DNA of 64,000 bases. Source: Candidatus Gastranaerophilales bacterium. GTDB lineage: Bacteria > Cyanobacteriota > Vampirovibrionia > Gastranaerophilales > Gastranaerophilaceae. The notes under the pieces were generated by a model. That model had not been told where the DNA came from. It was given only the letters and a program-made list of their open reading frames with translations, and ran no database searches. The translations under genes and the position numbers were made by a program. Position 1 is the first letter of the stretch, and each line of letters opens with the position of its first letter. Shown here piece by piece: positions 8,384 to 17,323 of the stretch. Location: contig CALUYE010000001.1 of the NCBI GenBank assembly GCA_944324945.1, positions 620,001-684,000 of the forward strand, given 5' to 3'.

Positions 8384-9360
8384 TGGCAAAAAAGAAACCA
8401 CCTGAAGAACATGAAAATTTAGAACGTTATCTGGTGTCGTATGCGGATTTTATGACGCTGATGTTTGCAACTTTTGTTGTTTTGTATGCATTAAGCCAAA
8501 CGGATGTTAATTCTTTTAAAGGTATCGAAGAAGCGCTAAGAAGAGCTTTCAGCCAGAGTATATTTGAAAATAATGAAAATATCATGGATGGCTCTGAATC
8601 AATTTTTGAAGGTGCACAAGGGCAAACAAATCCTTTAATGCTTGAATATATGAGTCCTAAATATGAACAGAGTTCGTTTGAAGAAATAAAAGATGAAATT
8701 GATAAATTAAAGGATGAAGGAATTAGTGCAACAATTGATGAAAGAGGTCTTGTAATAAGGCTTGATAACCATGCGGTGCAATTTAATCCCGGCTCTGCTC
8801 AAATTTCAACAGATACGTATAAAACCCTTGATTATATCGGTAAATTAATTAAACAAAAATTTTCAATTCACTATATTCAAGTTGAAGGGCATACGGATTC
8901 TGATCCTATTTCTAATCATATATATCCTTCAAACTGGGAATTATCAAGCGCCAGGGCAAGTTCTGTTATAAGATATTTGATTAAAAAGTTTGATTTCAAT
9001 CCTAGAATCTTTATGGCGGTTGGTTTGGCTGATACGGTGAGCGCTTCAGATAACCCCAACAGCGTAAATAAAGCAAAGGATAGAAGGGTTGAAATTGTTG
9101 TATTGAGAAATAAAAACCGCTTTTTATCAAAGAAAAATATGCAGCAAATTATAGGTGAAGTAAGGAAAGCAAATGGGAATAAAAAACAGGTGCAAAAAGA
9201 GCCTTCCGAAGCTATCGAGCATCTAATCGGCAACGATAAAGAAATGCTAAATAATGTAATTGATTTAACGGATACATATAATCTCGAAAATAAAAGGATA
9301 GAGCTTTTAGAAAGCAATGATTATACGTATGACGGTAATAAGCCCGATTTTATGGAGTAG
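8383..9360 (+). CDS. motB: flagellar motor stator protein MotB
   Basis: 325 residues. The N-terminal MotB plug and single membrane helix contain the ion-carrying Asp22 (VSYADFMTLMFATFVVLYAL). The C-terminal OmpA-like domain that binds peptidoglycan is at about residues 125-250 (VEGHTDSDPIS and SSARASSVIRYLI). A charged tail of about 75 residues follows the OmpA domain. The start overlaps the motA stop. The patatin gene begins 6 nt after the stop and so probably shares the transcript. Confidence 0.95.
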   Translation: MAKKKPPEEHENLERYLVSYADFMTLMFATFVVLYALSQTDVNSFKGIEEALRRAFSQSIFENNENIMDGSESIFEGAQGQTNPLMLEYMSPKYEQSSFEEIKDEIDKLKDEGISATIDERGLVIRLDNHAVQFNPGSAQISTDTYKTLDYIGKLIKQKFSIHYIQVEGHTDSDPISNHIYPSNWELSSARASSVIRYLIKKFDFNPRIFMAVGLADTVSASDNPNSVNKAKDRRVEIVVLRNKNRFLSKKNMQQIIGEVRKANGNKKQVQKEPSEAIEHLIGNDKEMLNNVIDLTDTYNLENKRIELLESNDYTYDGNKPDFME

Positions 9361-9366
9361 AATAAT

Positions 9367-10545
9367 ATGTCAAAAAATGATTACTTTATAATCTTCGGTG
9401 GAGGCGGTGTAAGAGGTTTAGCTTATTGCGGCGCTTATCGGGCATTATTAGAAAATAATATAAATATGACAGGCTGCGCAGGCAGTTCAATCGGTGCCGT
9501 TTTTGCATCATTGTTGGTTTTGGGCTATGATTATAATGAGATATTCGAACTTTTATCAAATACAGGTTTTGAATTATTTATCGATATAAATTTTGATATA
9601 ACAAAAGAAGTTGCTTTTTCAAAGGGGAATATTTTTTATGATTGGATAAAAGATAAGATTGAAAAAAAATTCTATGGCGATAAATATGAAAAAAACAAAA
9701 TGCCACCGGTAACTTTTAGCGATATTAAAACAAAACTTATTATTTTTTCAGTTGATTTAACAAATATGAAATTTAAAGAATTCTCATCAGATAAAACGCC
9801 TGATTTTGAAATAGCGCAGGCGGTAAGAGCAAGCGTTTCGATGCCCGGACTATTTTCTCCTTTGGAGGTTGATAATTCTTTAATAGTTGACGGGGATTTA
9901 TTAAAGTCGGCTCCTTTGTGGCGATTGACAAATACAATTAAAAATCTTCCCGAAAGAATTATTGAATTTCGTCTTGAAGATAATGAAACATTAGGCAAAA
10001 TTTCTAATCCTGTTGAATATATAAATCGCGTTTATAATGCAATTTGCGGTTTTGCGACTGATTATATAATTGATTTATATAATCAAAAAGATAAATTTGA
10101 TTATATTAAAATAAATACTCCCGATATTTCCGTTGTCGATTTTTTAATTCCTAAAGATAAAAAACAGGAATTGTATGATTTAGGTTATAATACCGCAAAA
10201 CAGTATTTTGAAAATGTACGTCCCGAAAAAGCAAAAATTTTAAAAGAAAAATATAACAGACTTTTGAATTATTTAATTAAATTTCAAAAAGAATTTAACT
10301 GTTCAAATATTGTTGCTTCTTATTTAAAACTTTGCGAAATTTTTGTTTTTCTGTGCGAAGAAAAGCAGTATCTGGATTCGAATTTGTGCGATATGATTTT
10401 GAATTTTAAAAATGATTATATTAAAAACTACAAATCAAGAAATTTTTTGTTTTTAAAATCAGCTTCAATTGACAATAAAGAAAATCTTTCAAAAGAACTT
10501 CTTGAAATAATTAAATTAACAACGCTTAAAACCCAAGAATTGTAA
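9367..10545 (+). CDS. patatin-like phospholipase
   Basis: 392 residues. The patatin signature is complete: the Gly-rich oxyanion loop GGGGVRG at residues 11-17, the nucleophile elbow GSSIG (Ser41), and the catalytic Asp in DGDLLKSAP near residue 175. Patatins are serine-Asp dyad lipid acyl hydrolases. Residues after about 290 form an extra Lys/Leu-rich helical region with no recognised domain. There is no signal peptide, so a cytoplasmic role or non-Sec secretion is possible. It is 6 nt behind motB, so likely co-transcribed. It converges directly with dacB, with no gap. Confidence 0.88.
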   Translation: MSKNDYFIIFGGGGVRGLAYCGAYRALLENNINMTGCAGSSIGAVFASLLVLGYDYNEIFELLSNTGFELFIDINFDITKEVAFSKGNIFYDWIKDKIEKKFYGDKYEKNKMPPVTFSDIKTKLIIFSVDLTNMKFKEFSSDKTPDFEIAQAVRASVSMPGLFSPLEVDNSLIVDGDLLKSAPLWRLTNTIKNLPERIIEFRLEDNETLGKISNPVEYINRVYNAICGFATDYIIDLYNQKDKFDYIKINTPDISVVDFLIPKDKKQELYDLGYNTAKQYFENVRPEKAKILKEKYNRLLNYLIKFQKEFNCSNIVASYLKLCEIFVFLCEEKQYLDSNLCDMILNFKNDYIKNYKSRNFLFLKSASIDNKENLSKELLEIIKLTTLKTQEL

Positions 10546-11910
10546 TTAATATCTTCTATAGATTGTCGTAATTAAATCGTTTTCAAAGTTTTTAAGAATG
10601 GCTTTTCTCTTGGGTGAATTTTGTATTATTGTACAGAAAATAATCTGTCTGCCTTTTTTAGTCTTAAGAGTTCCTAAAAGTGCTGACATATTGGATAGAG
10701 TTCCTGTTTTTGCTCTTAAGTTACCTTCTAAAAAAAGCATACGGTTTTTTAGGGTTCCGCTGCCCGGGGTTGCCATGATTTTTGAAACATCGGTTTCTTT
10801 ATTTAATTTATTAAAGATTTCAACTGCAACTTTAGCGCTTATTAAGTTATATCTTGATACACCCGAACCATCCGTAACTTTTATGTCTTCTTCTTTGTAT
10901 GGAGCGTTAATTTCATAAAACATATCAATGGCATCTTGCATGGTGGCAGGGTGTTTATAGTTAATGTGTTTTGCTGCTGCGATTCTAAATACTGTTTCTG
11001 CGCCAAAGGTGTCGGAATTTAGGAGAATTTTTTTCCCTATTTCATCGATAGGATGGCTTACAAATGCGATTTCTTGCGCATTTTGGGGCATAGATTTTGC
11101 ATTTATTTTTTTCATAAAGACAATTTTATTTTTTTCAAGTGCGTTTCTTAATTTGATATTAAAATTAATCTCGGGTTTTAATACGGGCAAGTCAAACATC
11201 TCGTCTTTATTTACGGTTCCGCTGAATTTTATTATCGATGAATCTTCGCCATACATTTTTTCTATTTTTATATCCTGAATCTTTGATTCATCAAGACTTA
11301 GGGTTAAATCGTTAATAATCGGTAATTTATATTCATCATTTTGAACTATATCGACTTTTGTTGCCAGACTTGAGCGCTGAATTGCAATTTTTACTTTGTT
11401 GTTATCAATAATATAAGGCGTTATCATTCTTGAATGGGGCCAAATATCATCCTGCATCCAGCCGCTTGGGTAGGGAAGATATTTATTCATTATTGAATCA
11501 TCAATATAAATATTGTTTATTTTATTGAAATCAACTTTTGTTTTGGCATCTTTAAATAAGTCCTCTAAATCTTTTGAGGTTAAAAGAGTGTCTCCTCCAA
11601 GTTTAAGGTATAAATCGCTGCCTGATTTATATAAAGCTGTTTTAAAAAGGTAATCAGGGCCTAATACCTTATAGCTTGTTGAAAAGGTGATTAATTTAAG
11701 CGTACTTGCGGGGTTTAGAAGTTTTTGCTCATTTTTTTTATAAATTACTTTATTGGTATCGGAATTTATTATATAAAGAGCAAGTGCGGATCTTAAACCT
11801 AAATTAGACTTAGATATGACTTTATCTATTGTTTTTGCTTCGCAAGGTATGATTAAAAGACATAAAAATACTATAAATGATATTATTTTTTTCAAATTAT
11901 AATTCCTCAA
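10546..11910 (-). CDS. dacB: D-alanyl-D-alanine carboxypeptidase/endopeptidase, PBP4 (peptidase S13)
   Basis: 454 residues with a signal peptide (residues 1-25, ending in CEA). The three penicillin-binding motifs are present: SxxK as Ser69-Thr-Leu-Lys72, SxN in SGVSRYN, and KTGT near the C-terminus. The protein trims or cuts peptidoglycan cross-links in the periplasm. Length matches the PBP4 family. The gene starts inside the end of the LeuC-like gene (14-nt overlap), so it is last in a minus-strand operon with metabolic genes; that pairing looks like transcriptional convenience. Confidence 0.9.
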   Translation of the reverse strand: MRNYNLKKIISFIVFLCLLIIPCEAKTIDKVISKSNLGLRSALALYIINSDTNKVIYKKNEQKLLNPASTLKLITFSTSYKVLGPDYLFKTALYKSGSDLYLKLGGDTLLTSKDLEDLFKDAKTKVDFNKINNIYIDDSIMNKYLPYPSGWMQDDIWPHSRMITPYIIDNNKVKIAIQRSSLATKVDIVQNDEYKLPIINDLTLSLDESKIQDIKIEKMYGEDSSIIKFSGTVNKDEMFDLPVLKPEINFNIKLRNALEKNKIVFMKKINAKSMPQNAQEIAFVSHPIDEIGKKILLNSDTFGAETVFRIAAAKHINYKHPATMQDAIDMFYEINAPYKEEDIKVTDGSGVSRYNLISAKVAVEIFNKLNKETDVSKIMATPGSGTLKNRMLFLEGNLRAKTGTLSNMSALLGTLKTKKGRQIIFCTIIQNSPKRKAILKNFENDLITTIYRRY

Positions 11911-13168
11911 CGCTTCCTATTCTTCCCAAAACAGCACTTGCTGCGGCAGTATATGGGCTTGCAAGATAGATTTTTGAATCCGTGTGTCCCATTCTGCCGA
12001 TAAAATTACGGTTTGTTGTTGAAATACACACTTCGCCTTGTGCTAAAACTCCGCAATGCCCTCCAAGACAAGGCCCGCAGGTCGGAGTTGAAACGGCTGC
12101 ATTTGCTTCAATTAATGTTTGGTAGTATCCTAATTCAATTGATTTTAAAACAATTTCCTGAGTGGCTGGGAAAACTATTAATCTTACATCAGGATGAACT
12201 TTTCTTCCTTTTAAAATTTCAGCCGCCATTTTAATATCTTCAAGTCTGCCGTTTGTACAGCTTCCTATCACAACCTGATTGATTTTAATATCATCTTTAA
12301 TTGCTTCATTTATTGTGTGCGTATTTCCGGGCAGGTGAGGATAAGCAACAATCGGCTCTATTTTTGATGCATCTATTTCAATAACCTGTTCATAATTTGC
12401 GTCTTTATCGCTTTTTAAATAAAGCGGTGTTCTTATTGAGCGGTTTTTTAAGTATTCCATGGTTATTTCATCAGGCTCGATTATGCCGTTTTTAGCGCCC
12501 GCTTCAATTGCCATATTGCAAAGAGTAAATCTTTGATCCATGGACATTGTTTTAAATGTTGAACCGCAAAATTCAAGAGTTTTATATAAAGCGCCATCCA
12601 CTCCGATTTTACCGATTAAGTATAAAATTAAATCTTTTGATGTAACGTATTTTTGAAATTCCCCTTCAACAACAACTTTTATTGTTCTTGGGACTTTTAT
12701 CCAGGTTGAACCCGATGCCATGGCACATCCTAAATCGGTTGAACCTACTCCCGTTGAAAAAGCGCCTAGTGCTCCATAAGTACAGGTATGAGAATCCGCG
12801 CCTATTATTAAATCTCCTGCGGTTACTATACCTTTTTCGGGTAAAAGAGCATGTTCAATTCCCATGGTTCCGACTTCAAATTTATGCACTAAATTTTGTT
12901 TTTTGGCAAATTCTCTTAAAATTTTTGCCTGAAGTGCCGATTTTATGTCTTTGTTCGGAGTAAAATGGTCAGGTACAAGCACGACTCTTGACTTATCAAA
13001 CACACTGTCAAGCCCGATTTCTTCAAATACTTCAATTGCAATAGGGCCTGTAATATCGTTTGCTAAAGTAATATCAACCTTAGCTTCAATTAATTCATCA
13101 GGTTCTACGTAATCTTTTGAAGCGTGAAGTGCAAAAATTTTTTCGGTTATTGTCATGGGCTTTGGCAT
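11897..13168 (-). CDS. LeuC/aconitase-family dehydratase large subunit, copy 2
   Basis: 423 residues, a clear paralogue of the 5136-6371 gene. It shares VGSTDLGCAMASGSTWIKVP, IGSCTNGRLEDI and TCGPCLGGHCG, which carry the [4Fe-4S] cysteines. Members act on isopropylmalate, homocitrate, methylmalate or related acids, with a separate small subunit that is not adjacent here. It lies in an operon behind an NfnA-type flavoprotein and a 59-residue Cys-rich protein, 6 nt after the latter, and overlaps dacB by 14 nt. This redox neighbourhood suggests a role different from copy 1, but the substrate is unknown. Confidence 0.85.
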   Translation of the reverse strand: MPKPMTITEKIFALHASKDYVEPDELIEAKVDITLANDITGPIAIEVFEEIGLDSVFDKSRVVLVPDHFTPNKDIKSALQAKILREFAKKQNLVHKFEVGTMGIEHALLPEKGIVTAGDLIIGADSHTCTYGALGAFSTGVGSTDLGCAMASGSTWIKVPRTIKVVVEGEFQKYVTSKDLILYLIGKIGVDGALYKTLEFCGSTFKTMSMDQRFTLCNMAIEAGAKNGIIEPDEITMEYLKNRSIRTPLYLKSDKDANYEQVIEIDASKIEPIVAYPHLPGNTHTINEAIKDDIKINQVVIGSCTNGRLEDIKMAAEILKGRKVHPDVRLIVFPATQEIVLKSIELGYYQTLIEANAAVSTPTCGPCLGGHCGVLAQGEVCISTTNRNFIGRMGHTDSKIYLASPYTAAASAVLGRIGSVEEL

Positions 13169-13174
13169 GGCGTT

Positions 13175-13354
13175 TTATTTTCCTTGTTTTGCTTTGATAT
13201 CTAAAACGTTATTGTGTGCAATAACATATATTGCACAGGTTTTTGTGCTTGCAATGTACCAGGCGCAGTCTTCCTGTGTACATACTTTTAAATCACCGGT
13301 TCCTGCCGACAGTAGCGGACAGAAGGGAATTCTTTTTTTAACGACTTCATTCAT
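13175..13354 (-). CDS. 59-residue Cys-rich protein (possible metal or Fe-S binder)
   Basis: Found by translating the gap between the NfnA-type and LeuC-like genes. It encodes 59 residues starting MNEVVKKRIPFCPLL. Four cysteines lie in the order FCP at 11-13, VCTQEDCAW at 24-32 and TCAI at 39-42, giving Cys12, Cys25, Cys30 and Cys40. The ATG has AAGG upstream. It lies 3 nt after the NfnA-type stop and 6 nt before the LeuC-like start, so it sits inside the operon. Similar small proteins with spaced CP...C...CAW...CAI cysteines occur in anaerobes as hypothetical proteins. The pattern suggests a Zn or Fe-S site. Confidence 0.75.
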   Translation of the reverse strand: MNEVVKKRIPFCPLLSAGTGDLKVCTQEDCAWYIASTKTCAIYVIAHNNVLDIKAKQGK

Positions 13355-13357
13355 AAT

Positions 13358-14215
13358 TTATACCTTAGCTTCTAATTCTATACCTTGTTTAATAAGATTA
13401 CATTTTGTTTCATCGCATCTTTTTTCTTCTGCTTTATAGATTTTTGTTCTGTTTATGACTTCGTCAAAATCTATTTTATGCGCGTCAAAATCAGGCCCGT
13501 CCACACAGGCGAATTTAACTTCGCCGCCTACGGTTAATCTGCATGCACCGCACATTCCCGTACCATCAACCATAATCGGGTTCATTGATGCTTCCGTTTT
13601 AATACCGTAAGGTCTTGTAAGTTCCGCAACCGCTCTCATCATAGGCATCGGGCCTACAGCTATAACATAGTCAACTTTGTTTGAATCAATTATTTCTTTT
13701 GCAACATTTGTTGTAAAACCTTTGATGCCGTATGAACCGTCATCAGTTGTTATGTATAGTTTATTGCAGGCTTGTTTCATTTTATCTTCCCAGAAGATTA
13801 AATCTTTTGTTCTGGCACCCATGACCATATGGACTTCATTTCCCGCTTCTTTAAAAGCTTTTGCAATTAAATAGCAGGGAGCAGCACCGTAGCCTCCGGC
13901 TACGCATATTATTCTGCCGTATTTTTCAATGTGTGTCGGTACTCCAAGAGGCCCTACTATATCTTCTATACAATCGCCTACATTTAGTGATGCCAGTTTT
14001 TTTGTGGTATAGCCGACAGCCATATATACAATTGTTAAAATTTCGTTTTCTCTGTCGTAATCCGCAATTGTCAAGGGGATGCGTTCGGAGTTTTTATCGG
14101 TTCTTAAAATTATAAATTGCCCCGCGCGCGCATTTTTGGTAATAAAAGGCGCTTTAACCCTTATTTCATATTGATTTTGGCATAATTCTTTTTTATATAA
14201 AATTTCATATCCCAT
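13358..14215 (-). CDS. NfnA/PyrK-type FAD- and NAD(P)-binding ferredoxin reductase subunit
   Basis: 285 residues from the ATG at 14215, which has GGAGG 8 nt upstream. The longer 302-residue frame is rejected on that basis. The order is an FAD-binding beta barrel (about 1-95), an NAD(P)-binding domain (CVAGGYGAAP), then a C-terminal [2Fe-2S] motif. Asp217, Cys222, Cys225 and Cys237 reproduce the D-x4-C-x2-C-x11-C ligand set known for NfnA, the small subunit of the electron-bifurcating NADH-dependent ferredoxin:NADP oxidoreductase. The partner NfnB/GltD-like subunit is not next to it. It heads an operon with the Cys-rich protein, the LeuC-like enzyme and dacB. Confidence 0.88.
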   Translation of the reverse strand: MGYEILYKKELCQNQYEIRVKAPFITKNARAGQFIILRTDKNSERIPLTIADYDRENEILTIVYMAVGYTTKKLASLNVGDCIEDIVGPLGVPTHIEKYGRIICVAGGYGAAPCYLIAKAFKEAGNEVHMVMGARTKDLIFWEDKMKQACNKLYITTDDGSYGIKGFTTNVAKEIIDSNKVDYVIAVGPMPMMRAVAELTRPYGIKTEASMNPIMVDGTGMCGACRLTVGGEVKFACVDGPDFDAHKIDFDEVINRTKIYKAEEKRCDETKCNLIKQGIELEAKV

Positions 14216-14292
14216 TAAAATTCCTCCAATGATGCTCTGTTTAAAAATATAATATAGCAAAAACAAATTGATGTCATATTCTTAACTAAAAT

Positions 14293-15264
14293 TTAATATA
14301 CTTTCACATTACTTAAAAAACCTTCGCTGTTTAATTTTTTGTTTGCAACATCTAAAAAATTTGTTACATCAGAGTCTTTGTAATATTTTTTTAAATATTC
14401 CAGATCATATACGTCATATTTTCTGTGTTTGTATTCATCAACAATAAGTGAAATTTTATCTTTATTATCTCCATCCAAAAAAAACATTACAAGAGTATCT
14501 TTAGGATAGTCCTCTTTTTTAAATAACTGCGGGAAAATATCTTCAATAAATCCCAGAGGAATTAAATATCCGCTGAGTTTTTTTAAAGCGCCGCCGTTTT
14601 TATAGGGGTTATTTTGTTCAATAGTACAAAAATGATATAAAAATTCGTAATCTTTTATTTTTTTATATTTTTCGATTACCCCAAAAGAAGGGTCAATAAA
14701 AATTCCGTCGTTTAATAAATTATATTGTTCAATTTTTGCTTCTATATTGTCTGAAATTTCTTGAATACGTTTTTTAAGCGCATGATAGGTTTGAATTTTT
14801 AATTCGTCAAAAGGGCTTGATTTTAAATCATTTTGTATCTGATTGGCTTTTGTAATGTATTTATAGGCTTTGTTTAATTGTTCTTTTATGTATCTTGTGT
14901 GTTTGTTATCTTTAAATAAAAATAAGCAGCAGTGTTTGTCGAAGTTGTGTTCGTAATCTATGGCGGAAATACAGACGGGAATATATTTGCCTTTATACTT
15001 TTCTTCAAGAATTTTTCCTGTTTTATAGCTTAATTCTTCGCATATCCCGTCTAATTCATCTTCTTTGTCGAAGGACGCATAAAATCCTTTTATGTAAATT
15101 TTGCTGTCAACTAATTGAAAAGATATATCTTGCGGGTTTTCAATCAAATTTCTTTTGGAATAATGGCACGAGTCCATTAAAGGCTTAATTTCGCGTTTAA
15201 TTTTTCTTAATTGTCTGTTGCCTTTATAGTTTTGAAAATTATTTTTAATTCCACATATTTCCAT
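14293..15264 (-). CDS. hypothetical protein, 323 residues
   Basis: I do not recognise a family. It is a soluble, Lys/Asp/Tyr-rich protein with no signal peptide or membrane segment. Residues about 125-195 are predicted helical (TYHALKKRIQEISDNIEAKI). Scattered Cys (residue 4, a HCCLF pair and others) do not form an obvious metal motif. The C-terminal third has alternating hydrophobic stretches (TLVMFFLDGDN; KISLIVDEYKH). It starts 36 nt after the YkgJ stop and could be co-transcribed with it. Confidence 0.6.
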   Translation of the reverse strand: MEICGIKNNFQNYKGNRQLRKIKREIKPLMDSCHYSKRNLIENPQDISFQLVDSKIYIKGFYASFDKEDELDGICEELSYKTGKILEEKYKGKYIPVCISAIDYEHNFDKHCCLFLFKDNKHTRYIKEQLNKAYKYITKANQIQNDLKSSPFDELKIQTYHALKKRIQEISDNIEAKIEQYNLLNDGIFIDPSFGVIEKYKKIKDYEFLYHFCTIEQNNPYKNGGALKKLSGYLIPLGFIEDIFPQLFKKEDYPKDTLVMFFLDGDNKDKISLIVDEYKHRKYDVYDLEYLKKYYKDSDVTNFLDVANKKLNSEGFLSNVKVY

Positions 15265-15300
15265 ACTTTATAAAAGCTCAAAAACGATATTTTTTGCATT

Positions 15301-15888
15301 TTATTTATAAAATTCAATAAGCCAATCAATTAACTGTTTTATCTCGCCGAAGCTGAATTTAAAGCCTTTTGCAAAATCATCATCCGTTAGAAATTTATAA
15401 TCAACGCTAAAAGTAAGAGGCTTTTGCTTTAGTCCTGTTTTTTTGAATTCTTCCATGGATAATTTTTTGTCCTTTAAAACATTGGAATAATTTTGTCCTT
15501 GAAGCGCGCAAAAAGGAACTTTTAGCGCTCCTTTGTCGTCTCTGTACATTAAACCGAAAGATCTGCAAATTATCCCTCTGTAATCATAAACGCTGCATTC
15601 GTCATTTAATAAAAACGGACAGTTGTATCTGTAGTTATCTTCTTTATGATTTAATTTATCTTTGATAGTTTTTTTTATGTTTTTTTCTATCGTTTCCTGT
15701 TTATCTTTTGGCAGTTTTTTAAGACCGAAAATTAAATATTTAAATTCAGCTTCGCTATAAGGAAAATGTGCTTGTTTGCAGCATTTTGCACAGCCTTTTT
15801 TGCAAAAAATATACGGTTTTTGTTTTTCGAAAAAGTTTTTTAGTTTTTTGTCCAAAAAATTTAAATAATTAACAAAATTTTCATCCAT
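15301..15888 (-). CDS. YkgJ-type cysteine-cluster protein, copy 1
   Basis: 195 residues. The YkgJ (UPF0153) pattern is clear: CKKGCAKCC at residues 29-37, then CPFLLNDECSVYDYRGIICRSFG, with eight conserved cysteines expected to hold metal (Zn or Fe-S). The biochemical role of this family is not established. A second YkgJ-type protein is encoded at 53858-54292. The gene precedes the 323-residue hypothetical gene. The start has no strong Shine-Dalgarno site. Confidence 0.85.
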   Translation of the reverse strand: MDENFVNYLNFLDKKLKNFFEKQKPYIFCKKGCAKCCKQAHFPYSEAEFKYLIFGLKKLPKDKQETIEKNIKKTIKDKLNHKEDNYRYNCPFLLNDECSVYDYRGIICRSFGLMYRDDKGALKVPFCALQGQNYSNVLKDKKLSMEEFKKTGLKQKPLTFSVDYKFLTDDDFAKGFKFSFGEIKQLIDWLIEFYK

Positions 15889-16014
15889 AGTTTAAAAATA
15901 ACATATATGTACTAATCGAGTATCGTTTAAGAATATTAAACATGTCTATAATTGATATCTTTTTTAAAAAGAGGTAGTTTGTTAGATATTTAAAAATAAA
16001 ATAAGGAATTTAAA

Positions 16015-17292
16015 ATGCTTTCATCTTTGGATAATAAAAAGTTTATGAATTTAAAATTTGAGAATTTTGTCGATACTATGGACGCAGAAAGTATTTTTGA
16101 TAAAACAAAAAGGCTTGACGAAGTTTTAAAAAGCGGAATTTTAACAGGTAATGAGGCTTTGGGGATGGTTGTTTTAAATAAAGTTCAGCCTTATTCCAAA
16201 ATAAAAGAAAAAGACGGTTTTATCCATGGTGTCATAATGCTCGGGTCAAATTCTTATTTAAATTTATCAACAAACAGGGATGTTATAAGAGCTTCAAAAT
16301 CGGCACTTGAAAAATTCGGATACGGAACAGGTGCTGTTTCAAATTATGCAGGGATTAGCGAAATTCATAAAGAACTTGAAAAAAGAATTGCAAAATTTTA
16401 CAATTGCGAAGATGCCATAGTTTTTCCGAGCGGATACGGGGCAAACGTGGGGATAATTTCGGCACTTTGTTCAAAGAACGATATAATAATAAATGACAGT
16501 GCAAACCATGCTTCAATTTTTGACGGATGCAGATTATCGGGTGCTCAAATAAAAATTTACCCCCATCGAAACATGGAATATCTTGAAAAAATCTTATCAA
16601 AAATTCCTTCAAATCAAACAGGAAGGTTGATTATAACGGACGGTGTTTTTTCAATGGATGGCGATATTGCGCCGTTGGATAAAATTGTTGAACTTGCTAA
16701 AAAATATAACTGTAAAGTTATGGTAGATGATGCCCATGGGATTGGAATAGTGGGTAAAAGCGGAAAAGGTTCCGCGCAGTTTTGTGGTGTTGAAGATAAA
16801 ATTGATTTAAATGTCGGAATGTTATCAAAAGCGCCCGGAGGATTAGGAGGATATTGTGCGGCAAAGAGAGAAATTATTCAATATTTAAGATTGTATGCAA
16901 GAAGTTATTTTTTCTCAACCGCTCTTCCTGTAAATATTGCGGCAGGGTTGTGCGAATCATTTAAGTTAATTAATGAAGATAGAGCGGGAAGAAAAGAATT
17001 AATTAAAAAAACAAATTATTTAAAAGAAAAATTAAAAAATTCAGGTTTTGACACAGGCAATTCTCAATCTGCAATTATTCCCGTTATGATTAGAAATGAA
17101 GCAATATTATTTGAAATGTATGATAAATTAAGAAAAAAAGGAGTTTATGTAAATATAGTAACTTATCCTGCAACAAGGAGAAAAGAATGCAGATTAAGAC
17201 TTTGCGCTATGAAAGATTTATCATATAAACAAATAGATAAAGCAGTTGATATAATTTCGTCGTTAGGAAGAGAATATAAAATAATAAATTAA
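16015..17292 (+). CDS. BioF-family PLP enzyme (alpha-oxoamine synthase)
   Basis: 425 residues, fold-type I aminotransferase of the alpha-oxoamine synthase group (8-amino-7-oxononanoate synthase, 2-amino-3-ketobutyrate CoA ligase, serine palmitoyltransferase). The PLP lysine is Lys272 in MLSKAPGGLGGY. The cofactor Asp/His segment is VMVDDAHGIGIVG, and the N-terminal block LGSNSYLNLSTN is typical. Because bioB and bioD are in the same window, BioF is a reasonable guess. The enzyme has about 40 extra N-terminal residues, and a lipid or amino-acid role is equally possible. It is followed by a bidirectional terminator. Confidence 0.85.
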   Translation: MLSSLDNKKFMNLKFENFVDTMDAESIFDKTKRLDEVLKSGILTGNEALGMVVLNKVQPYSKIKEKDGFIHGVIMLGSNSYLNLSTNRDVIRASKSALEKFGYGTGAVSNYAGISEIHKELEKRIAKFYNCEDAIVFPSGYGANVGIISALCSKNDIIINDSANHASIFDGCRLSGAQIKIYPHRNMEYLEKILSKIPSNQTGRLIITDGVFSMDGDIAPLDKIVELAKKYNCKVMVDDAHGIGIVGKSGKGSAQFCGVEDKIDLNVGMLSKAPGGLGGYCAAKREIIQYLRLYARSYFFSTALPVNIAAGLCESFKLINEDRAGRKELIKKTNYLKEKLKNSGFDTGNSQSAIIPVMIRNEAILFEMYDKLRKKGVYVNIVTYPATRRKECRLRLCAMKDLSYKQIDKAVDIISSLGREYKIIN

Positions 17293-17320
17293 AAATGCGG
17301 GTATTATGCCCGCATTTTTT
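17291..17320. terminator. bidirectional terminator
   Basis: Stem AAAAATGCGGG / CCCGCATTTTT with a 7-nt loop, followed by a T-run on the plus strand and by T's on the minus strand. It separates the convergent BioF-family gene and the small secreted protein gene. This is one of the clearest intrinsic terminators in the window. Confidence 0.85.
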
Positions 17321-17323
17321 AAA

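Noticed and set aside
7610-9360. Hypothesis that a full flagellar locus is present
   Set aside because: Only motA and motB are found; no rod, hook, export or filament genes are nearby.
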